Assembly (NCBI GenBank): GCA_964458325.1 | Contig: CAYWIM010000060.1 | Coordinates: 1 to 28,177, forward strand | DNA: 28,177 bases | Source: JAGMXM01 sp964458325 | GTDB taxonomy: Bacteria > Verrucomicrobiota > Verrucomicrobiia > Limisphaerales > UBA1319 | Direction of reading: 5' to 3' | Part shown: positions 17,488 to 24,598 of the stretch, one piece after another | Layout of the letters: each line of letters begins with the position of its first letter | How positions within the stretch are numbered: position 1 is the stretch's first letter | Translations under genes and position numbers: made by a program | Notes under the pieces: model-generated | The model's input: only the letters and a program-made list of their open reading frames with translations | Told to the model about the DNA's origin: nothing | Databases searched by the model: none

Positions 17488-18480
17488 TCAGCCGGCGGGA
17501 ATGAGCTCGGTGACGTGCGACTGCTCCTCTCGGAGCTCGTCGATCGACGTCTGGATCCTGGCCCGGCTGAACTCGTGGAGATCCAGGCCATGAACGATCG
17601 TCAGACCCTGGCCGTTCGACTGCACCGGGAATGAGGAGATCAAACCGCGTTCGATCCCGTAGCTGCCATCGGCGCAAACCGCCATGCTATGCCAATCGCC
17701 GGCCGGTGTCGGTTCAATGACGGACCGAACGGCTTCGATGATGGCATGGGCGGCGCTGCCGGCACTCGATGCGCCCCGGGCCTGGAGGACCGCGCTGCCG
17801 CGCTGCTGCACGCCCCGCATGAATTCGCCCTGCAACCAAGGCTCGTCCTGGATCACCTCAGCGACAGGCCGGCCGCGGATGCTGGCCAGGTAGATATCCG
17901 GGTATTGGGTGGCTGAATGGTTGCCCCAGATGGCCACTCGCGATACATCGGTCGTGCTCACCCCAGCCTTTCGAGCCAGGAATCCCCGAGCCCGGTCCTC
18001 ATCGAGGCGGGTCATCGCCATCCAGCGATCCGACGGGATCTGCGGCGCGTTCCGCATGGCGATCAGACAGTTGGTATTGCAGGGATTGGCGACGACCAGG
18101 ACGCGAATGTCGGCAGACGCGTAACGATCGAGGGCACGGCCCTGATCGACGAATATCCGCCCGTTGATACCGAGCAGATCTTTCCGTTCCATGCCCGGCC
18201 GGCGGGGAATCCCGCCCACCAGGATCGCCCAATTCACATCCCGGAAACCCTCCGCCAAGTCCGTCGTTACCTGCACCCCCTTCAAAAGCGGGAAGGCGCA
18301 ATCCTCGATCTCCATGACCGTGCCGCCCAGCGATTTCATCCCCGACTCGATCTCGATCAAATGCAGGATCAGAGGCTGTTCAGGGCCAAACATGGCCCCG
18401 GAGGCGATGCGGAATAGCAGGGCATAGCTGATATGACCGGCGGCGCCGGTTACGGCCACTCGAATGGGTGTCGGACTCAT
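17488..18480 (-). CDS. mdh: Malate dehydrogenase (MDH type 2)
   Basis: This 330-residue protein is a cytosolic-type NAD(P)-dependent malate dehydrogenase, interconverting malate and oxaloacetate in the TCA cycle. The dinucleotide motif is VTGAAGHISYALLFRIASG (GAAGHIS at 12-18), in which the usual third Gly of GAAGQIGY is Ser. Substrate arginines are in GIPRRPGMERKDLL and TRLDEDRARG (Arg158, Arg163), and the catalytic His188 lies in IWGNHSATQYPDI. WHSMAVCADGSYGIERGLISSFPV is the conserved C-terminal block. All catalytic residues are kept, so it should be active despite several divergences (GHIS for GQIG, RLDEDRA for RLDHNRA). It is transcribed against the cmr4-1 block and away from nfeD; it looks like a housekeeping gene rather than a CRISPR partner. 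Confidence 0.93.
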   Translation of the reverse strand: MSPTPIRVAVTGAAGHISYALLFRIASGAMFGPEQPLILHLIEIESGMKSLGGTVMEIEDCAFPLLKGVQVTTDLAEGFRDVNWAILVGGIPRRPGMERKDLLGINGRIFVDQGRALDRYASADIRVLVVANPCNTNCLIAMRNAPQIPSDRWMAMTRLDEDRARGFLARKAGVSTTDVSRVAIWGNHSATQYPDIYLASIRGRPVAEVIQDEPWLQGEFMRGVQQRGSAVLQARGASSAGSAAHAIIEAVRSVIEPTPAGDWHSMAVCADGSYGIERGLISSFPVQSNGQGLTIVHGLDLHEFSRARIQTSIDELREEQSHVTELIPAG

Positions 18481-18792
18481 GATTCAAAAGTGCGACAAAA
18501 TTGCCCAAAAAGCCCGGCGGCGCAAGCGGGAAATCCATTTGGCGGCGGGGCGTAAGACAAAATTCTTCTGCGCAAGATGCCAATCCCCTCACCCTCCCGT
18601 TGTGGGCTTGCACTCATGGGCGCGGCGTCCACTGCGTGGCCGCCTTTCGGCTCGCAAACCGTTTTCTCCCTCCCCTCCTCCATGGCAGTGGAGGGGAGAG
18701 CCGATCCGCCGGGTTCCGAATCGACTTGGCCAACGACCATGCCACGGAGCGCGCGCCAGAACCAAACCTTGCCAGCAGACCGTCTCGCATCT
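18481..18792. other. 312-base intergenic region, no gene seen; possible dispersed repeat
   Basis: This is the divergent gap between mdh and nfeD. Frames through it are low-quality and I see no protein family. The stretch from about 18588 to 18700 reads like the mosaic repeats found between genes in some Verrucomicrobiota: pyrimidine-rich blocks, then a hairpin at 18670-18698. I found no second copy in this window, so repeat status rests on recollection of sequence style. The nfeD and mdh promoters must lie here, but no clear -35/-10 pair stands out. Confidence 0.35.
18670..18698. repeat. 9-bp inverted repeat (hairpin) upstream of nfeD
   Basis: CTCCCCTCC at 18670-18678 is the exact reverse complement of GGAGGGGAG at 18690-18698, with an 11-base loop. 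There is no T tract after it. It could be a REP-like palindrome or a regulatory hairpin in the nfeD leader. Confidence 0.45.
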
Positions 18793-19272
18793 ATGTTTGC
18801 GGACATGGAAACCGTCGTCATCCTGATCCTGGCAGGGGCGGTTTTATTGATGCTCGAGACCATCCTGCCGGGCTTGGTGGCTGGGACGCTGGGATTGGGC
18901 TGCCTGGTGGTGGCGGTGGTGCTGGCGTATGCGCAACACGGGGTGCGCGCGGGCCACTGGACGCTGGGGTTGGTATCGGCCGGTCTGGCGGCGGGCGCCC
19001 TGGCCTACCTGCGTTTCTTCCCGAACAGCAGGGCGGCTCGGATATTCATCTCCGTCCGGACGGTGGGCGGCCTGGGCAACGAACACCCGGAGCTGTTGAG
19101 CCAGACGGGCACGGCCTTCACCCACCTGCGCCCGTCCGGCGTGGCGACGATCCAGGGGAAACGGGTGGACGTGGTCTCCGAGGGCCCGTTCATCGAGCGC
19201 GGGATGGCGGTGCGGGTCGTGGCAGTGGAAGGTGGGCGCGTGGTGGTTCGGTCCATCGCGTCGCCATCATAA
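18793..19272 (+). CDS. nfeD: NfeD-like membrane protein (short form)
   Basis: A 159-residue (or 155 from Met at 18805) short NfeD-family protein without the N-terminal serine-protease domain. Three hydrophobic segments are seen: METVVILILAGAVLLMLE, LVAGTLGLGCLVVAVVLAYA and LGLVSAGLAAGALAYL. A C-terminal OB-fold follows, with the family pattern LSQTGTAFTHLRPSGVATIQGKR and VSEGPFIERGMAVRVVAVEG. Short NfeD proteins work with the flotillin-like scaffold FloA, whose gene starts 43 bases downstream here, as is common in bacteria. The frame is open to 18577, but the upstream part has no family character; ATG 18793 or 18805 places the first membrane helix at the N-terminus. The function is organisation of membrane microdomains, inferred from the partner. 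Confidence 0.85.
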   Translation: MFADMETVVILILAGAVLLMLETILPGLVAGTLGLGCLVVAVVLAYAQHGVRAGHWTLGLVSAGLAAGALAYLRFFPNSRAARIFISVRTVGGLGNEHPELLSQTGTAFTHLRPSGVATIQGKRVDVVSEGPFIERGMAVRVVAVEGGRVVVRSIASPS

Positions 19273-19315
19273 GCGGCTGGCACGCGCGCCTGCCGCAAAA
19301 AACCGACGTCAAATT

Positions 19316-20386
19316 ATGTCAAATACAATCTTGTTTCTGGGCCAGGCGCAGCTGATGAGCTCGCGGCTGTTGATGATGATCGCGCTGGCGGTGGTGCTGG
19401 TCGTGTTTCTGGTGGCCGCCATCCTGGTGATCAATTTCTTCAGCGTGTGGATCCGAGCCTTGTTCTCGGGCGCCCGTGTGCGCTTCACCGATCTGATTGC
19501 GCTGCGGCTGCGCAGCGTGCCCGTCGGCATGGTGGTGGACAACCGGATCACCGCCATCAAGTCGGGATTGGACGTGACGATCGACGATCTGTCGACGCAC
19601 TACCTGGCCGGAGGGAGCGTCGAGATGGTGATCCTGGCTCTCATCGCGGCGCGCAAGGCGGGGATCCACCTCGACTTCGACCGCGCCTGCGCGATCGACC
19701 TCGCCACCAAAGGCACCGGCAAGACTGTCCTCGAGGCCGTCAAGACTTCGGTCAACCCCAAGGTCATTGACTGCCCGGCTCCCACCACCGGAAAGATCAC
19801 CATCGATGCGGTCGCCAAAGACGGCATCGTGATCAAGGCGCGGGCCCGCGTGACGGTGCGAACCAACCTGGCTCGGTTCGTCGGGGGCGCCACCGAAGAG
19901 ACCATCATCGCCCGCGTCGGGGAGGGGATCGTCTCGACGATCGGATCGGTGGACAGCTACAAGGAGGTTCTCGAGAATCCCGACCGGATCTCGAAGACCG
20001 TGCTCGAGAAGGGGCTCGACAGCAATACCGCGTTCGAGATCCTCTCGATCGACATTGCGGATGTCGATGTGGGCGAGAACGTCGGCGCCAAGCTGCAGGG
20101 CGAGCAGGCCGAGGCCAACAAGCTGATCGCACAGGCCCAGGCCGAGGTCCGACGCGCCGCCGCCGTGGCGCTCGAACAGGAGATGGTCGCCCGCGTCCAG
20201 GAAATGCGGGCCCGCGTGGTCGAGGCCGAGTCCCAGGTGCCGCTCGCCATGGCCGAGGCATTCCGGCAGGGCAACCTCGGCATCCTGGATTATCTGCGGA
20301 TGAAAAACATTCAGGCGGACACCGCGATGCGCGACAGCATCGCCAGCCCCGGCGCCGGCAAGGATTATAAACCCAAAGCCCAATGA
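19316..20386 (+). CDS. floA: Flotillin-like protein FloA (SPFH family)
   Basis: The 356-residue protein matches the FloA/YqfA family of bacterial flotillin-like scaffolds that form functional membrane microdomains. The N-terminus has one hydrophobic hairpin (about residues 19-45, MMIALAVVLVVFLVAAIL) followed by FSGARVRFTDLIALRLRSVP, a strongly conserved FloA block. The SPFH core includes VEMVILALIAARKAGI, IDAVAKDGIVIKARARVTVR and GGATEETIIARVGEGIV. The Ala/Glu-rich coiled-coil region (about 265-320, GEQAEANKLIAQAQAEVRRA) precedes QGNLGILDYLRMKNIQADT. The length is slightly above the usual 330. ATG 19316 is chosen because it begins just ahead of the membrane segment. It is cotranscribed with nfeD and probably with the two hypothetical genes that follow. 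Confidence 0.95.
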   Translation: MSNTILFLGQAQLMSSRLLMMIALAVVLVVFLVAAILVINFFSVWIRALFSGARVRFTDLIALRLRSVPVGMVVDNRITAIKSGLDVTIDDLSTHYLAGGSVEMVILALIAARKAGIHLDFDRACAIDLATKGTGKTVLEAVKTSVNPKVIDCPAPTTGKITIDAVAKDGIVIKARARVTVRTNLARFVGGATEETIIARVGEGIVSTIGSVDSYKEVLENPDRISKTVLEKGLDSNTAFEILSIDIADVDVGENVGAKLQGEQAEANKLIAQAQAEVRRAAAVALEQEMVARVQEMRARVVEAESQVPLAMAEAFRQGNLGILDYLRMKNIQADTAMRDSIASPGAGKDYKPKAQ

Positions 20387-20433
20387 GCGCCCGGCGTTTC
20401 ATCCCGTCCCGAGATCCCTCGGCGGCTTGATCC

Positions 20434-21030
20434 ATGGAAGCCATCCTCACCATCCTGGCGATTGTCGTCCTGTCCGCCCTATCGAACCTGATGCGCCGGC
20501 GGACCCCGGACGAGGCGCCCGCCCCGCCCCCCGGCTCCGATGAGCCCTGGCCGGCGGCGCCCCCGCCTCCGACAACCCGGCCGGCTGGCGAGCCGGCTTC
20601 GCCATCCGCGCCTGCGCGCGGATTCGACTGGGAACGAGAATTGCGGCGGCTTTTGGAAGCCGAGCCCGCGGAAGAGAAACCGCCGCCCCCGCCCCCTCCT
20701 CCGGCCGCTCCGCCCCCGGTGATCCAGCCGCCGGTCGTGCGCGAACCGCGGGCGCCGCGGCTCCGGCCCCGGCCTGTTCCCGCACCGGCCGTCCGCACTT
20801 CCATGGCGCTCCCGCAACCGCCTGCGTCGGCTGCGCAACCTGTGCCTGCCGGGCGCAGCCAACCGGGGCCCGCCCCGATCCCGACGCCGCAGCCGCTCCG
20901 GAGTCTCTTGCTTGATCGGACCGGACAACCGGCGATCCATCCGGATTGGCTGCGAACCACTCGAGGGCTGCGCCAGGCCTGGATCGCCCAGACCATTATC
21001 GGCCCCCCCCGCGCATACGATGATCTATGA
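20434..21030 (+). CDS. Membrane-anchored Pro-rich protein, conserved downstream of floA
   Basis: This 198-residue protein has no known domain that I recognise. Residues 1-19 (MEAILTILAIVVLSALSNLM) form one membrane anchor followed by RRR, giving a cytoplasmic tail. The next 140 residues are an extremely Pro/Ala-rich linker with runs of proline around residues 87-97. The last 45 residues become ordered: LRSLLLDRTGQPAIHPDWLRTTRGLRQAWIAQTIIGPPRAYDDL. That end resembles a short conserved helix pair ('LR.A.i...IigPP.a') seen in verrucomicrobial proteins near floA. The stop overlaps the next start (ATGA, 21027-21030), so the two proteins are coupled and may interact. A role in the flotillin system is possible from position only. 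Confidence 0.7.
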   Translation: MEAILTILAIVVLSALSNLMRRRTPDEAPAPPPGSDEPWPAAPPPPTTRPAGEPASPSAPARGFDWERELRRLLEAEPAEEKPPPPPPPPAAPPPVIQPPVVREPRAPRLRPRPVPAPAVRTSMALPQPPASAAQPVPAGRSQPGPAPIPTPQPLRSLLLDRTGQPAIHPDWLRTTRGLRQAWIAQTIIGPPRAYDDL

Positions 21031-21539
21031 ACCTTGACGACTCTCAAAAACAGCAGGTCCGCCACTGGATCGAACAAGGACTCAAGCTTTCCGAGATCCA
21101 GCAGAAACTCTCGCAGGAGCTGGGGATCGGCCTGACGTACATGGAGCTCCGGTTTCTGATCGACGATCTTCGCCTGCAGCCGAAGGATTCGGACGCGCCC
21201 GCACCGGTCGATTCAGTGATCCCCGCCCCTGCTCCGGCCGAGCCCGACGAAAGCGATCTGGACGAAGCCGGGGGGGGCTTGGGTGGCGCGGCCGAGCCGG
21301 CGCCAGCGCCGGCCCCGGGCGGCGGTCGCGCCCAGATCAGCGTCGATCAAATGGTTCGACCTGGCACGATGCTGAGCGGCAAGGTCACCTTCGGCGACGG
21401 GCAAAAAGCCGAATGGTATCTGGATCAGATGGGGCGCCTGGCCCTGGCCCCCCAGCAGCGCGGCTATAAACCCTCGCAGGCGGACATCCTCGCCTTCCAG
21501 AACCAGCTCCAGTCCGAGCTCGCCCGCCTTGGATACTGA
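21027..21539 (+). CDS. Conserved verrucomicrobial hypothetical protein
   Basis: A 170-residue soluble protein in three parts. The helical N-terminus (about 5-50) contains VRHWIEQGLKLSEIQQKL and GIGLTYMELRFLIDDL, resembling a helix-turn-helix-like fold. An Ala/Pro/Glu-rich linker (about 52-102) follows. The small beta-type C-terminus includes MVRPGTMLSGKVTFGDGQKAEW and YLDQMGRLAL. I recall proteins with this exact layout as widespread in Verrucomicrobiota and of unknown function, so it is a useful lineage marker. Its start overlaps the preceding stop by ATGA. The linker composition mirrors that of the upstream membrane-anchored protein, suggesting a matched pair. Confidence 0.78.
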   Translation: MNLDDSQKQQVRHWIEQGLKLSEIQQKLSQELGIGLTYMELRFLIDDLRLQPKDSDAPAPVDSVIPAPAPAEPDESDLDEAGGGLGGAAEPAPAPAPGGGRAQISVDQMVRPGTMLSGKVTFGDGQKAEWYLDQMGRLALAPQQRGYKPSQADILAFQNQLQSELARLGY

Positions 21540-21581
21540 TCGTTTCTTGCCAACCGCAGCCGGCCGGCTATTTTCAGGGGC

Positions 21582-22859
21582 ATGACGAGCCGAACCGGTC
21601 CCGCGATGGCGATTCTCTATGCGCTGCTGAACCTGGCCTGCGCAGGGTCAAGAGCCGGCGATTGGCCTCAATGGCGCGGACCGGATCGAGACGGGCGGGT
21701 ATCGGACGGTGAATCGTTCCCGGAAACGCTCCCTGCGCAGGCCTCACCGGCGTGGCGGATCGAGGCCGGAGGCGGCCATTCCGGGATTGTGGTTTCGGAT
21801 GGGAGCCTGGTGTATCTCGACGAGCGAGAGGGGCGCGAGGTCGCGCACCGGTTGGATGCGCAGACGGGCCGGGAGATCTGGCGCCAGCCCTATGCCGAGG
21901 CCCACAAGGACGAGTGGGGGGCCGGCCCCCGCAGCACGCCCTTCATCCACGACGGCCAGGTGTTCGTTCAATCCTCCCGGGGCGAGTTCCGGTGCCTGGA
22001 TTTGGCCGACGGCAGGATCCGCTGGGGCGTCAGTTTCGAGAAGGACTTCGGAGCAGTGTTCACCGGAGAGAACCTCTCGCAAACAGGCGCAGCCACCCGG
22101 CGAGGCAACAACGGCTCCGGCATCGTCGATGGCGACCGGGTTTTCGTTCCCGTGGGCGCCACCAACGGCGCAAGCGTGGTGAGCTTCGACCGGCGCACCG
22201 GCCGCAAGACCTGGCAGTCGCAGAGCGATCCCATGGCCTACTCATCGTTCCTGATGCGGGAGGTGGCTGGGGTGCGACAGGTCATCGTGTTTTCGGCGCA
22301 TGCGCTGATGGGCCTGGGGCCGGACGATGGACAGCTCTTGTGGAGAGTCCCGCTCAAGACATCGGCCAACCGGCATGTGCTGACGCCGAATGTGTTCGAG
22401 GATCGGGTGATCGTCGGCTCCCATACCCTGGGGATGGTGGCGACGCACATTGTCCCCGAAGGCGCCGGGCTTCGGGCGATCCCCGCCTGGACCAACAGGA
22501 ATCTCAAGATCAACCTTTCAACCCCCGTCAGGGTGGGGCATCATCTGTATGGATTGGGACCGGGCAAGCGGCTGGTTGCATTCGACGCGCGAACCGGCCA
22601 GATCGCATGGTCGCAAGCCGGGTTTGGGGATTACGCATCGCTCATTGCGCAAGGCGATCGGCTGCTGGTGCTGACCGATCTGGGCGAGCTGGTGATGATC
22701 GACGCCGATCCGGCCGGCTACCGGGAACGCGGTCGCCTTCAGGTCTGCGGCAAGACCTGGAGCTTCCCCGCCTGGGCCGGCGGCCTGCTCTACGTGCGCG
22801 ACGAACGCGAGATCACCTGCTGGAACCTGAAATCGGATCCGCGGCCAGGCAATCGGTGA
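21582..22859 (+). CDS. Exported PQQ-like beta-propeller (WD40-like repeat) protein
   Basis: The 425-residue protein starts with a signal peptide (hydrophobic AILYALLNLACAGS, cleavage near RAG-DWP), then DWPQWRGPDRDG, the standard opening of verrucomicrobial and planctomycetal outer-membrane-BamB/PQQ-like propellers. Propeller blades repeat the pattern 'L.a.tG...W': RLDAQTGREIWRQ, CLDLADGRIRWGV, SFDRRTGRKTWQS, GLGPDDGQLLWRV and AFDARTGQIAWSQ. No PQQ-binding catalytic residues can be assigned, so it is probably a binding or scaffold protein rather than a dehydrogenase. The N-terminal Met could be the first ATG or the second at codon 9 (MAILY). It is the last gene before the cmr2 block; 71 bases separate them, including a small hairpin. 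Confidence 0.85.
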   Translation: MTSRTGPAMAILYALLNLACAGSRAGDWPQWRGPDRDGRVSDGESFPETLPAQASPAWRIEAGGGHSGIVVSDGSLVYLDEREGREVAHRLDAQTGREIWRQPYAEAHKDEWGAGPRSTPFIHDGQVFVQSSRGEFRCLDLADGRIRWGVSFEKDFGAVFTGENLSQTGAATRRGNNGSGIVDGDRVFVPVGATNGASVVSFDRRTGRKTWQSQSDPMAYSSFLMREVAGVRQVIVFSAHALMGLGPDDGQLLWRVPLKTSANRHVLTPNVFEDRVIVGSHTLGMVATHIVPEGAGLRAIPAWTNRNLKINLSTPVRVGHHLYGLGPGKRLVAFDARTGQIAWSQAGFGDYASLIAQGDRLLVLTDLGELVMIDADPAGYRERGRLQVCGKTWSFPAWAGGLLYVRDEREITCWNLKSDPRPGNR

Positions 22860-22884
22860 ACCAGCCTGGGCATCTCGCGGGCGG

Positions 22885-22900
22885 GGGATCCGGAGATCCC
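22885..22900. promoter_or_regulatory. Small perfect hairpin between the propeller gene and cmr2
   Basis: GGGATC and GATCCC pair around CGGA, 26 bases after the propeller stop and 31 bases before the cmr2 start. It may terminate upstream transcription weakly, or be an operator in the cmr2 promoter. There is no T tract. Confidence 0.3.
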
Positions 22901-22916
22901 ATTGTGCCGCACGGTT

Positions 22917-22923
22917 GAAGGGA
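22917..22923 (+). promoter_or_regulatory. Ribosome binding site of cmr2
   Basis: GAAGGGA, ending seven bases before ATG 22931, is a good Shine-Dalgarno match. It supports this start and therefore the absence of an N-terminal HD domain in the protein. Confidence 0.55.
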
Positions 22924-22930
22924 TATTCCA

Positions 22931-24595
22931 ATGCGTTTACCAGCAGCGACCTTGTGGTTTGAGGTTCATCCGCGGCCGGATCTGGTCGACGAGGCGGCCG
23001 GGATCGAATCATGGTGGGGCGCGCGGCTCCTGGCCGAGGGCCTCATGGCCGAGGCGCTCCGCTCGATCGTCCGGGAGCAGGGGCCCGAAGCCATTGTGTT
23101 CCCTGCCCTCGGCTCTTCCGGTACGGGGCCGCATCCGCCGCCGTCGAGCGGCAACCCGCTCGCCCCCGAAACGATCCGCCGGACGGCACGGTTTCCCCTG
23201 TGGCTCCTGGCGCGGGTATCGCCGGATTACGATCCTCAACCGCTCGCGCGATTGTTCGACGGCCGGATCGAGTCCTCGCCCTGGCGCAAGGTCATGGATC
23301 GGATCCGCGAGAAATGGACAGCTCAGGGAAAGCCCGGCTCGGCCGTGGTTCGCGTCCTCGAGGGTCTTTGGCGGGTTCGATGGGAGATGCGCCTGGACTC
23401 TGCGCCTGCGGCTTCCGCCGCATCGGTCAGGCCGCCGGAGGCCCGCCCGACGCTCAACCGGCCATGGACCGAGGATTTTGCTTCCTGGCCTGAATCGCCG
23501 GAAACCGAAGAGGTGATGAGGCTGGCCCGGCTCGAGGGGTGGCCCGGCGCGCCGGATGCGCCGGCATTGCCCTCCGAGAATCGAATGGCCTGGCTGTCGG
23601 CCGGCATCAACCTGCCCGAACCGCTCATCATGCCTGCCAATGATTCCGAAGCCAGGGAATGGGCGGCCGTGGCACAGGCGTTCGCCGGCCTGCTGGATTC
23701 GCTCGTCCCCAGCCTGTCGAAAAGCCAAACGGGCGGATTGTTGATCGCGGGAGGGGACGAATTCCTGGCGGCACTGCCGCCGGCGGACGCGATCGAGACC
23801 GCGCGGGAGTGCTGGGATCGCTGGTCCCGACAGCGATGGATGCTGCAGGGCGAGAGGGTTGGGTTTTCGGCCGGGATCGCGATCGGCCCCCGGGACAGGC
23901 CCGCATCCATCATGGCACGATGGGCGGCGGCCACGAGACGGCGCGCGCGCGCCGGGCGCACGTGGACAGCCGGCAACGCCCTCGGCGCGCGTTGGTCTGC
24001 CCGATCCTGGGACAGCGGCAATCGCGAGGCTGTGGGGGTGGCCTGCATGGACGCCGCCGGACGGGCGGATGACACCAGGCACTATGAGTTCCCGTTTGCC
24101 GCCGGGAGCCAGGGGGGGGCTTCCGCGGCGTTCGATCTGCTCGACCTCTTGTTGCGGCACGGGCCAAGCCGCCAACGATCGATCCCGGGGGGGCCGGTGT
24201 TCCCCATGACGTTCTTTCGCCAGGCGCTTGCAGCGATCGAAAAAGATGGCCTCAGCCAGGGCTCGCCCGTGGAACTCGTGAATCGCGAGGCAGACGGCGG
24301 CCGAAGGCCGGCAGAGGGGAAGGTTCAGGGAAATGCAGCGGCGGAAATCGGATTCACGTCGGACACCATCGAGGACACCGTCGAGTGGCTGGACCGTGAA
24401 ATTCAGTGGGCAATCCAGAACTCGGTCGAGGCGGGGCATGCAAGCCCGCATGGGGCGGGGGATGAACTGCGGCGGCTGGGCCGGCGTTATCTCGAGGAAC
24501 TGGCCGGCAGGCAGGGCGCTGATTCGCAGGCAGCGAGGCCGTTCCGCTTGTTTGCGGACGTGTTCCGACTCGCGGCGGGATTGAACGAACCGTAG
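22931..24595 (+). CDS. cmr2: Type III-B CRISPR large subunit Cmr2/Cas10, HD-less with a GGDEF motif
   Basis: A 554-residue Cas10, much shorter than usual Cmr2 (about 800-1000). It begins directly with the palm-1 region: DLVDEAAGIESWWGARLLAEGL and EAIVFPALGS (about 18-62). The HD nuclease domain normally found before this is absent, and the only cysteines (294, 372) rule out a zinc finger. The palm-2 core reads LLIAGGDEFLAALPP with GGDEF at 274-278 where Cmr2 has GGDD, then VGFSAGIAIGPRDRP (310-324). The upstream acidic strand expected as DGDxMG is not recognisable; residues near RMAWLSAGINLPEP occupy that place. Cyclic-oligoadenylate synthesis is thus doubtful, though Asp276 and Glu277 keep acidic character. 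The C-terminal helical D4-like part (about 390-554) is present. It lies 5.4 kb from cmr4-1 and only 3 bases before cmr3. Confidence 0.85.
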   Translation: MRLPAATLWFEVHPRPDLVDEAAGIESWWGARLLAEGLMAEALRSIVREQGPEAIVFPALGSSGTGPHPPPSSGNPLAPETIRRTARFPLWLLARVSPDYDPQPLARLFDGRIESSPWRKVMDRIREKWTAQGKPGSAVVRVLEGLWRVRWEMRLDSAPAASAASVRPPEARPTLNRPWTEDFASWPESPETEEVMRLARLEGWPGAPDAPALPSENRMAWLSAGINLPEPLIMPANDSEAREWAAVAQAFAGLLDSLVPSLSKSQTGGLLIAGGDEFLAALPPADAIETARECWDRWSRQRWMLQGERVGFSAGIAIGPRDRPASIMARWAAATRRRARAGRTWTAGNALGARWSARSWDSGNREAVGVACMDAAGRADDTRHYEFPFAAGSQGGASAAFDLLDLLLRHGPSRQRSIPGGPVFPMTFFRQALAAIEKDGLSQGSPVELVNREADGGRRPAEGKVQGNAAAEIGFTSDTIEDTVEWLDREIQWAIQNSVEAGHASPHGAGDELRRLGRRYLEELAGRQGADSQAARPFRLFADVFRLAAGLNEP

Positions 24596-24598
24596 AAA

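Noticed and set aside
18577..18792. N-terminal extension of nfeD from an ATG at 18577
   Set aside because: The added 72 residues are Ser/Pro-rich, contain the intergenic hairpin and would displace the first membrane helix from the N-terminus.
17488..22859. mdh, nfeD, floA, hypotheticals or propeller as CRISPR ancillary genes
   Set aside because: Each has a good housekeeping explanation, none has CARF, HEPN or nuclease features, and nfeD-floA is a widely conserved pair. Their position between cmr blocks is better explained by rearrangement.
22931..24595. Reading the GGDEF motif as a diguanylate cyclase
   Set aside because: The N-terminal palm-1 segment, the spacing to VGFSAGIAI and the immediate cmr3 neighbour fit Cas10; no sensory domain or RxxD inhibitory site is present.
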